Origin: Propionivibrio sp.
GTDB lineage: Bacteria; Pseudomonadota; Gammaproteobacteria; Burkholderiales; Rhodocyclaceae
Reading direction: 5' to 3'
DNA length: 5,569 bases
Assembly: GCA_017990155.1 (NCBI GenBank)
Contig: JAGNOM010000214.1
Span: 1 to 5,569, forward strand
A model generated the notes under the pieces. That model was not told the origin of the DNA and searched no databases. It saw only the letters and a program-made list of their open reading frames with translations. Position 1 is the stretch's first letter, and each line of letters begins with the position of its first letter. A program made the position numbers and the translations under genes. Positions 1 through 4,786 of the stretch are shown here, piece after piece.

Positions 1-937
1 CCTCGGTCAACAGGATGCTCGCCGCGTGGCGCATCTGGTCGAGGCAGGCGCCCATCACTTGCGGCTGGCAGCGCAGGCTGTACGGGTCCTGCACCTTGCC
101 GCAGTCGCGGTGCGCGAGGTTGATGTCGGAGCCTTCGAGCAGGTCTCGGTAGGCAGCGGCACTTTCGATCTGGCCGCGCTGGCCGCGCAGCTCGTGGATG
201 CGTGCGTCGAAGGGCTTGAACGACCCGGCAGCGGCATCGACCGACAGCGCGCCGGAGACCAGCGCACTCTGGAACAGATCCTCGATGTCGAACAGGTGCT
301 TCAACGCCAGCGCGGTCGAAGCCTGCGTGCCGTTGAGCAGCGCCAGACCTTCCTTGGCGGCCAATGCCAGCGGCTGCAGACCGGCGTGTTGCAGACCCTC
401 AAGCGCCGGCGCGCGACGCCCGGCGATGAATACGTCGCCGACACCGAGCAGCGCCAGCGACATGTGCGCCAGTGGCGCCAGATCGCCGGATGCACCGACA
501 GAGCCCTTGACCGGAATTACCGGCAGCACATCGGCGTTTAACAACGAGATCAGCGCATCGATCACCACGCGGCGAACGCCTGAATGGCCGCGCCCGAGAC
601 TGGAGAGCTTGAGCGCGATCAACAGCCGCACCACCGGTGCCGACATCGGCTCGCCGACGCCAACGGCGTGGGAAAGCACCAGATTGCGCTGCAACAGTTC
701 AAGCTGGTCGTGCGGGATATGCGTTTGTGCCAGGCGACCGAAACCGGTGTTGATACCGTAGGCCGGTTGGCCGCTTGCGGCGATTTTCGCAACCGTCTCG
801 GCCGCCGCATCGATGGCAGCATGGCAGGATGGGTCGAGCTTGAGCTGGCATGAGGTACGCGCGATCTGGCGCAGCTGCGCGAGCGAGACGTGGCCAGGCG
901 TGAGGATCACCGGCGCGTTGGAATTCTGTGGAGTCAT
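1..937 (-). CDS. hutH: Histidine ammonia-lyase (histidase), C-terminus cut by window edge
   Basis: The enzyme removes ammonia from L-histidine to give trans-urocanate, the first step of histidine utilisation, in the cytoplasm as a homotetramer. The reading frame is open for 312 codons from the ATG at 937 to the left edge. The family is about 510 residues, so roughly the last 200 are outside. Visible hallmarks are Tyr60 in QPAYGINTGFG (residues 57-67), SHAVGVGEP (89-97), and GSVGASGDLAPLAH (145-158), whose Ala149-Ser150-Gly151 cyclise into the MIO electrophile. DPYSLRCQPQ follows near residue 290. These positions run about 7 higher than in the well-studied Pseudomonas enzyme, consistent with a slightly longer N-terminus. 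The start is supported by AGGAAG six bases upstream. The gene appears to be first in a leftward transcript controlled by HutC-like operators. Identification is firm; completeness cannot be judged. Confidence 0.96.
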   Translation of the reverse strand, partial: MTPQNSNAPVILTPGHVSLAQLRQIARTSCQLKLDPSCHAAIDAAAETVAKIAASGQPAYGINTGFGRLAQTHIPHDQLELLQRNLVLSHAVGVGEPMSAPVVRLLIALKLSSLGRGHSGVRRVVIDALISLLNADVLPVIPVKGSVGASGDLAPLAHMSLALLGVGDVFIAGRRAPALEGLQHAGLQPLALAAKEGLALLNGTQASTALALKHLFDIEDLFQSALVSGALSVDAAAGSFKPFDARIHELRGQRGQIESAAAYRDLLEGSDINLAHRDCGKVQDPYSLRCQPQVMGACLDQMRHAASILLTE

Positions 938-943
938 CGGAAT

Positions 944-949
944 CTTCCT
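944..949 (-). promoter_or_regulatory. Ribosome binding site of hutH
   Basis: On the minus strand AGGAAG lies six bases before the hutH ATG (935-937). Its upstream base, 949, is also the edge of the first HutC-like box, so a bound repressor would sit directly beside the ribosome site. Seen directly in the sequence; use as a ribosome site is inferred. Confidence 0.7.
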
Positions 950-960
950 GTATAGACAAG
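949..960. promoter_or_regulatory. Putative HutC operator, promoter-distal (box 1)
   Basis: The plus strand reads TGTATAGACAAG, a near-palindrome of TTGTNTANACAA type. It matches the TGTA-N2-TACA pattern known for HutC, the GntR-family urocanate-responsive repressor of hut genes, with one mismatch. It is an inverted copy of the box at 985-997: 11 bases, TGTATAGACAA, recur as the reverse complement. It would lie at about +1 to +12 of the predicted hutH transcript. The regulator gene itself is not in the window. Confidence 0.65.
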
Positions 961-967
961 TCTGCAG

Positions 968-996
968 ATCGTAACAGAGGAATGTTGTCTATACAA
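968..996 (-). promoter_or_regulatory. Putative sigma70 promoter of hutH
   Basis: Read on the minus strand, TTGTAT (991-996) could serve as a -35 and TACGAT (968-973) as a -10, with exactly 17 bases between them. The matches are 3/6 and 4/6, so this is a weak promoter by sequence. It gains support from its position: the -35 lies inside operator box 2 and the expected start point is at box 1, an arrangement suited to repression. A hut promoter using sigma54 or CRP activation cannot be excluded. Confidence 0.45.
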
Positions 997-997
997 G
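985..997. promoter_or_regulatory. Putative HutC operator, promoter-proximal (box 2)
   Basis: TTGTCTATACAAG is nearly self-complementary (TTGT-CTAT-ACAA) and is the inverted counterpart of box 1. The two box centres are about 36-37 bases apart, roughly three and a half helical turns. It overlaps the predicted -35 element of hutH. Assignment to HutC rests on the box pattern and its place upstream of hutH. Confidence 0.7.
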
Positions 998-1248
998 CTC
1001 AATCAAACGCACCTCGGACTATGCTGCGAAGAAGGCGACGCTCGTAGAATCAGGCAAGAATCTCCGTGGATTGAGCTTCCGATTGCCGCAAGAAACCAGA
1101 AGAATGTGAGGATCAGTCAATCACGGATGAAAGCCCAAATGCCCACCCCAACTGATCACGCGAGCACACGCAGTGCGGGTCCTTTCTGCCCCGCCCCTGC
1201 CTGTCAGAGCCTTCACGCAGGCGAGATCCGGCGCCACCCGAGGTCAAC
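998..1248. other. Intergenic stretch between hutH control region and the MBL gene
   Basis: This divergent spacer shows no convincing gene on either strand, no hutC or hutD remnant and no RNA gene. One frame is open from before 998 to about 1108 but has no credible start or ribosome site. No clear -35/-10 pair was found for the rightward MBL gene, whose promoter must nevertheless be here unless transcription comes from elsewhere. The only clear signal is GAGG at the 3' end, five bases before the ATG at 1249. Confidence 0.5.
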
Positions 1249-2403
1249 ATGAGCCGCCCGGTACGCGTGATGTCGATCATCCTTTTCGCGTGCGTTATGG
1301 TTTTCCTGTTGGGCGCCTGCGCCTATCTCCAGCACCCGAAGTTCGGCGCCTATCCCGAAGGCGAGCGGCTGGAGCAAGTCCGGCGTTCGCCAAATTTCGC
1401 CGACGGTGAATTCCGTTACCCGGTCGCAACGCCGATTCTTGCCGAAGGAACGAGCACGTTTTCGATCATTTCCGGCGACCTGTTCAAGAAGATCGAGAAC
1501 CTCCGTCCGACGCAGCCGGTTCCGGCAATCAAGACTGACCTCAAGGCACTCGACGCAGCGCAGGACACCATCGTCTGGCTCGGGCACTCGTCGTATTTCA
1601 TCATCTTTGCCGGCAAACGCATCCTCATTGATCCCGTCTTCAGTCCCTATGCGTCACCCGTATCGTTCTCAACGCAGGCGTTCGACGGCACCAACCTCTA
1701 CGGCGTCGACGACATGCCGGAGATCGACGCCCTGCTGATTACCCACGACCACTGGGACCATCTCGACCATGCCACGGTGACGGCGCTGAAAGACAAGGTC
1801 GACCAGGTGCTGCTACCGCTCGGCGTTGGCGCACATCTTGAGCATTGGGGTTACGCAAGCGAGAAAGTGCGCGAGGCCGACTGGTATGAGAAGCTGCAAC
1901 TCGGTGGCAGCCTGACCATCCATCTCATACCAGCGCGCCATTACTCCGGCCGCTGGCTGACCCGCAACAAGACGCTGTGGGCCGGTTTCGTGCTCGAATC
2001 GCCGACGCAGCGCATCCTGTTCAGCGGAGATACCGGCTACGGCCCGCACTTCAAGGAGCTGGCGCAACGCTTCGGCAGCTTTGATCTCGCGGCGCTCGAC
2101 ATGGGCCAGTACGACCCGCGCTGGCCCTACATCCACATGACGCCCGAGGAAGCCGCGCAGGCAGCGGAGGATTTGCGGACGAAGGCGTTGCTTCCCGCGC
2201 ACATCGGCCGATTCAACATCGCCCGCCACGCCTGGACAGAGCCGTTCGAGCGCATCAGTACCGCGAGCGAGGGCAAGTCGTACCGGCTAGCAACACCCCT
2301 GATCGGCGAACCATTGAGAGTAGGTGATACCGGCCAGCGCTTTGCCCGCTGGTGGCAGGATTTTGACCGGATGGCATCTACCGATGCCGGGAGTAACCCA
2401 TGA
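1249..2403 (+). CDS. Predicted lipoprotein, metallo-beta-lactamase-fold hydrolase (NAPE-PLD/UlaG-like)
   Basis: A 384-residue zinc-hydrolase-fold protein whose closest known families are N-acylphosphatidylethanolamine phospholipase D and UlaG/RomA-like proteins (COG2220 type). A positive N-terminus, hydrophobic residues 10-22 and LLGAC ending at Cys24 form a lipoprotein signal. Residue 25 is Ala, not the Asp inner-membrane retention signal, so sorting to the outer membrane is likely. The catalytic core is complete: WLGHSS (110-115), DPVFS (128-132), THDHWDH (165-171; His166, His168, Asp170, His171), His231 in PARHYSGR, Asp261 in SGDTGY and His318 in PAHIGRF. These correspond to the two-metal site of NAPE-PLD-like enzymes. 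The substrate is unknown; a membrane phospholipid or acylated lipid is plausible by family and location only. GAGG lies five bases before the ATG. The stop overlaps the next gene by four bases. Confidence 0.88.
   Translation: MSRPVRVMSIILFACVMVFLLGACAYLQHPKFGAYPEGERLEQVRRSPNFADGEFRYPVATPILAEGTSTFSIISGDLFKKIENLRPTQPVPAIKTDLKALDAAQDTIVWLGHSSYFIIFAGKRILIDPVFSPYASPVSFSTQAFDGTNLYGVDDMPEIDALLITHDHWDHLDHATVTALKDKVDQVLLPLGVGAHLEHWGYASEKVREADWYEKLQLGGSLTIHLIPARHYSGRWLTRNKTLWAGFVLESPTQRILFSGDTGYGPHFKELAQRFGSFDLAALDMGQYDPRWPYIHMTPEEAAQAAEDLRTKALLPAHIGRFNIARHAWTEPFERISTASEGKSYRLATPLIGEPLRVGDTGQRFARWWQDFDRMASTDAGSNP
2389..2393 (+). promoter_or_regulatory. Ribosome binding site of the cyclophilin-like gene, inside the upstream gene
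   Basis: GGGAG sits six bases before the ATG at 2400 and lies within the last codons of the MBL gene. Together with the ATGA stop/start overlap it fixes the start and implies translational coupling. Confidence 0.65.
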
Positions 2404-2882
2404 CACCTTCGACCTACGCGCGGATACGGCAACATCTTGCCCCGTTGATACTGGCACTCACCCTGATCAGCCCTGCTTCGGCAGCTTCTGCGGCAAAGCC
2501 CTCCCCATCAAGCACCGAGGCAAACACCATGCAAATCCGCCTGACGATCAACGGCCATTCGACGACCGCAACGCTCGACGACAACCCCACAGCCCGTGAC
2601 TTCTACTCGCTGCTGCCGCTTACCTTGACGCTTGAAGACTACGCATCCACCGAAAAGATCGCTTACCCCCCGAGAAAGCTCTCCACCCAGGGCGCGCCGG
2701 CCGGCGTCGACCCGGAGGTCGGCGACGTCGCCTACTACGCGCCGTGGGGCAATCTGGCGCTTTACTACCGGGATTTCGGCTATTCCGCCGGACTCATCCG
2801 GCTGGGCCGTTTCGATGCCGGTGTGGAAGCACTCAGCGCACGAGGGAGCTTGAAGGTGACGATCGAAGCAATTGGGCAATGA
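2400..2882 (+). CDS. Exported cyclophilin-like fold protein
   Basis: A 160-residue protein in two parts. Residues 1-32 look like a Sec signal peptide: Arg8 and Arg10, then a hydrophobic stretch (LAPLILALTLIS, 13-24), then PASA-AS and SAAK sites allowing cleavage after Ala28 or Ala32. From Met44 to the end is a compact cyclophilin-like domain (COG2164/PF18050 type), recognised by MQIRLTING at its start, DNPTARDFYSLLP (61-73), GDVAYYAPWGNLALYYRDF (108-126) and GLIRLGRFDAG (131-141). Most relatives I know begin near Met44 and lack an export signal. Family members have the cyclophilin barrel, but a peptidyl-prolyl isomerase activity is not established. The start overlaps the preceding stop as ATGA, so it is coexpressed with the MBL lipoprotein and probably works in the periplasm. 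An internal start at 2529 is possible. Confidence 0.85.
   Translation: MTPSTYARIRQHLAPLILALTLISPASAASAAKPSPSSTEANTMQIRLTINGHSTTATLDDNPTARDFYSLLPLTLTLEDYASTEKIAYPPRKLSTQGAPAGVDPEVGDVAYYAPWGNLALYYRDFGYSAGLIRLGRFDAGVEALSARGSLKVTIEAIGQ
2517..2531 (+). promoter_or_regulatory. Possible internal translation start of the cyclophilin-like domain
   Basis: GAGG (2517-2520) precedes an in-frame ATG (2529-2531) by eight bases, exactly where the folded domain begins. Initiation here would give a 117-residue cytoplasmic form without the signal peptide. It may equally be a relic of the ancestral start before the signal was added. Confidence 0.3.
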
Positions 2883-3180
2883 CAAAAGGTCATCTTGCTT
2901 GAACGACATCGGTCAGGAGATGCATGTCGGATATTTCAAACCTCCCATCCTGCGATGTCCGGCCATCCTACGGTCGCCTGGCGCCACTCAGTTGCCGCAC
3001 GCTATCGGAGGTTCGATGGCCAATGTCTGAGTAGAGCCGCTGTTCGCGAGGCTGACCTTTTGGTTCTTCAATGGCTTGGCCAATTGCTGTTCGTGGTCGG
3101 ATTGATCTGAACTGATTCTCACAAAACTCGGAAATATCTGACTCTGAAAGACAATCGCGGGGCTCCAGTTCTGGGGCTCG

Positions 3181-3226
3181 CACGACGGGTATCCAACATC
3201 CGCTCACGGATTGTGCGTGCGTCGTG
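3181..3226. repeat. Nested inverted repeat upstream of the HNH gene
   Basis: CACGACG (3181-3187) pairs with CGTCGTG (3220-3226). Inside it ATCCG (3198-3202) pairs with CGGAT (3207-3211) around a CTCA loop. The two stems share an axis and are separated by unpaired arms of 10 and 8 bases. It ends 117 bases before the chosen HNH start, so it could be an operator or a leader structure. A chance occurrence is not excluded. Confidence 0.4.
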
Positions 3227-3272
3227 TTTGATGCGGCCTGATAGCTCGACCGAGATATGAGATCGAGAGCTT

Positions 3273-3286
3273 GGAGTTCCACGATG
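3273..3286 (+). promoter_or_regulatory. Alternative start signal for the HNH gene
   Basis: GGAG (3273-3276) lies seven bases before an in-frame ATG (3284-3286). Use of this start would give 378 residues. The intervening codons (TCT, GGT, AGA, GTA, TGT, CGT) differ from the rest of the gene and the HNH fold does not need them, so this is listed as an alternative only. Confidence 0.3.
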
Positions 3287-3343
3287 TTCAGCCGACAGAG
3301 CTCTGGTAGAGTATGTCGTGTTGATACCTTGCAAGTATTCTTG

Positions 3344-4420
3344 ATGAGTCGCCGCCGACAGGACTATTCGAAGTATCTAGGAAGCTCGGAGTGGACCGAG
3401 GTCCGGAACATCGCCCTCGACCGCACAGGAGGGCACTGTCAGTTCTGCGGAGACTTCGCCACGCAGGTTCATCACGTTCAATACCCGAAGCAATTCGGAG
3501 AGGAACACCCGAACAGCACCGTTCCAGTCTGCAAACGATGCCACGATACGGCACACGGGATCATCAAGATGACCAAAGAGCTTACGAAAGTCGAGAACTT
3601 CTCCGAGATCTCCCCGAACGGTGGACGACTGAACTATCTCCTCAGCGACGAGGGCCGCGTTTACGCGTCTGCCAAGTCTTGGAGCAGAGCCCTTCTCGTC
3701 CCCGACTTTATGTCGGTCAACTTCGAGACTGGCCTAGCTAGGATGGCAATCCTCAAGAAGGACTTTTCAGGAGGATCGCTAGAAATGACCTACCGCGGCG
3801 TCGCCGTCTACCGCTGGCACGCTGTGGCCGCCCAATTGAGATCCTTTGACAAGGAGTTCAGCAACACGGGATATAAATCTCGCCCACCTGCCGAAAGACG
3901 GCAATTGGAGGAGTTTCACGAAAACTACGAGCGGCTAACCAATTGGGGCTACGACCTTCAGGAGAGGGCCATAGCCGCGATGCTGAACACGAGGAATGCG
4001 ACCCCTCCCATCCAAGAGACCTCCGTTTCCCGTGACGCCCTCGTCGAGGTTATTCGGCAGGCAGTCGCCCCGCGCCTCCACGAACACGACGGAAAGCTGA
4101 AGGAGCACGACGCGGTCCTCGAGGAGATCAAAGGGGCAGTCCCTTCCCTGCGCAACCCGCAGGAGTTCATCCCCGTGAGACAAGCGATACAGGAGCAGGG
4201 GCTTGATCCCACTGTGATGCCACTCCACCCTCGCTCGCGCGAGAATTTGTCGGGCCTCGCCGGACAAATTCTCAAGTCGCGCTCGGCCGAACAGGGCGAG
4301 ATGATAGCCGCCCGACTTGACGGCGGTGCTATCGCCACGACGATGAACACCTATCGCCGTGGAGTCATCTATTCCGTGATTGACGAGATCATGAGGAACA
4401 AGCAGGGCTCTCTCATTTGA
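3344..4420 (+). CDS. Stand-alone HNH endonuclease with novel C-terminal module
   Basis: A 358-residue protein with a clear N-terminal HNH nuclease. SEWTEVRNIALDRTGGHCQFCG (from residue 15) leads into a zinc-knuckle ββα-metal site with Cys32/Cys35 and Cys63/Cys66 as zinc ligands. His43-His44, Asn57 and His67 in CKRCH are the HNH residues, with His71 beyond. It should cut DNA using a divalent metal. Residues 95-165 look beta-rich and match nothing I know. Residues 180-265 are charged and helical, with a repeated EHD-xx-L unit. Residues 273-350 resemble, loosely, the small helical DNA-binding tails of some phage antirepressors. In-frame ATGs also occur at 3257 and 3284. The latter has GGAG seven bases upstream, but the 20 added codons look non-coding, so 3344 is preferred despite a poor ribosome site. 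No methylase, integrase or second defence gene is adjacent. Restriction, homing or phage-derived roles are all open. Confidence 0.85.
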   Translation: MSRRRQDYSKYLGSSEWTEVRNIALDRTGGHCQFCGDFATQVHHVQYPKQFGEEHPNSTVPVCKRCHDTAHGIIKMTKELTKVENFSEISPNGGRLNYLLSDEGRVYASAKSWSRALLVPDFMSVNFETGLARMAILKKDFSGGSLEMTYRGVAVYRWHAVAAQLRSFDKEFSNTGYKSRPPAERRQLEEFHENYERLTNWGYDLQERAIAAMLNTRNATPPIQETSVSRDALVEVIRQAVAPRLHEHDGKLKEHDAVLEEIKGAVPSLRNPQEFIPVRQAIQEQGLDPTVMPLHPRSRENLSGLAGQILKSRSAEQGEMIAARLDGGAIATTMNTYRRGVIYSVIDEIMRNKQGSLI

Positions 4421-4457
4421 GCCATTCTTCGCATCTCTAAATCGTTTTTTGACCAAC

Positions 4458-4485
4458 CCGTCAAAAGACGGACGGTATCGTTTTT
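4458..4485 (+). terminator. Weak candidate terminator of the HNH gene
   Basis: CCGTC (4458-4462) can pair with GACGG at 4467-4471 (AAAA loop) or with a second GACGG at 4471-4475. A run of five T follows at 4481-4485. It begins 38 bases after the HNH stop. The stem is only five base pairs and the T-run is 5-9 bases off it, so efficiency is doubtful. Confidence 0.4.
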
Positions 4486-4574
4486 CTTTGGCCGCAAACA
4501 CTCGCTTTCCTCAGGCGTCAATCAGAACTTCGCGGCCATGCTGCGGACGGAAGGGGCGAATGACTGCGATCATT

Positions 4575-4607
4575 GGCTGAAAGGCGGGTAACCGCCTTAT
4601 TGCAGCC
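4575..4607. repeat. Two-part hairpin with GTAA tetraloop
   Basis: AAGGCGG (4581-4587) and CCGCCTT (4592-4598) form a perfect seven-pair stem closed by GTAA, which in RNA is a GNRA-type loop. GGCTG (4575-4579) and CAGCC (4603-4607) add five more pairs across a 1/4-base internal loop. With twelve pairs it is the strongest palindrome noticed in the window. There is no T-tract on either side, so it is not a standard terminator. A REP-like dispersed element is possible. Confidence 0.55.
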
Positions 4608-4630
4608 CATTTCTGGCGAGAGGCCTGAGG

Positions 4631-4671
4631 TCGGCACCGGCCGATCAGTTTGAATTAGCGTTCCGGCCGAT
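4631..4671. repeat. CCGGCCGAT direct repeat pair with short hairpin
   Basis: CCGGCCGAT occurs at 4637-4645 and again at 4663-4671, 26 bases apart, and each copy holds the palindrome CGGCCG. The first copy is also part of a hairpin, TCGGC (4631-4635) with GCCGA (4640-4644). Confidence 0.4.
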
Positions 4672-4675
4672 TCTG

Positions 4676-4690
4676 AAGCCAGACTGGCTT
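4676..4690. repeat. 15-base palindrome
   Basis: AAGCCAG-A-CTGGCTT is perfect around a single central base. As a hairpin it would form five pairs and a five-base loop. As DNA it could be a symmetric protein site. Function unknown. Confidence 0.4.
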
Positions 4691-4725
4691 ACGGCGCTCA
4701 CGTCCATCGCAACGAAGCACGCCAA

Positions 4726-4746
4726 CGCCTTCCCGTCAGGGAGGCG
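4726..4746 (-). terminator. Possible terminator hairpin downstream of the hydrolase gene
   Basis: CGCC-T-TCCC (4726-4734) pairs with GGGAGGCG (4739-4746) around GTCA, eight pairs with one bulged T. Read leftward it starts about 40 bases after the hydrolase stop. On that strand only TTGG follows, so it lacks the usual T-tract. It may still block read-through or stabilise the transcript end. Confidence 0.35.
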
Positions 4747-4786
4747 CCCAGGCGCGGGCATCTGCGTCCAAACGGCCGCTTGTTAC

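Larger units (their letters stand above)
2883..3343. other. Gene-free spacer before the HNH gene
   Basis: About 460 bases without a supportable gene. By eye it is less GC-rich than the left flank. Short open frames on both strands lack ribosome sites and recognisable content. A small inverted repeat around the preceding stop codon (ATGAC 2879-2883, GTCAT 2889-2893) is too weak to call a terminator. A larger nested inverted repeat lies at 3181-3226 and is listed separately. The HNH promoter should be in the 3' half, but no clear -35/-10 pair is seen. Confidence 0.5.
4421..4786. other. Hairpin-rich spacer between convergent genes
   Basis: About 366 bases without a gene between the stops of the HNH gene (plus) and the hydrolase (minus). 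It contains a T-tract following a small hairpin near the HNH end and at least four further inverted repeats between 4575 and 4746, listed separately. No tRNA, integrase site or transposase fragment is recognised. The density of palindromes is far above that of the other two spacers. Confidence 0.6.

Noticed and set aside
26..541. Long plus-strand open frame opposite hutH
   Set aside because: It is antisense to a well-conserved enzyme, its translation is low in complexity (rich in Arg, Gln, Ala), and it has no ribosome site or family match.
998..1108. Open frame ending in TGA upstream of the MBL gene
   Set aside because: It has no ATG or GTG with a ribosome site and passes through the HutC boxes. 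It is probably chance.
2879..2893. ATGAC/GTCAT hairpin at the cyclophilin-like stop as a terminator
   Set aside because: Only five pairs, overlaps the stop codon, and no T-tract follows.
2895..3110. 71-codon plus-strand open frame after the cyclophilin-like gene
   Set aside because: Weak start and no recognisable protein content.
2968..3282. 104-codon minus-strand open frame with GTG start in the spacer
   Set aside because: No ribosome site, no domain and ordinary length for chance in this base composition. Kept as non-coding.
3935..4501. 188-codon minus-strand open frame opposite the HNH gene
   Set aside because: It mirrors the HNH coding strand and shows no recognisable motif. The plus-strand frame has a definite zinc-bound HNH site.
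2883..4786. CRISPR array, tRNA gene or attachment repeats around the HNH gene
   Set aside because: No regularly spaced repeats, no tRNA-like cloverleaf sequence and no matching direct repeats at the two ends were seen by eye.
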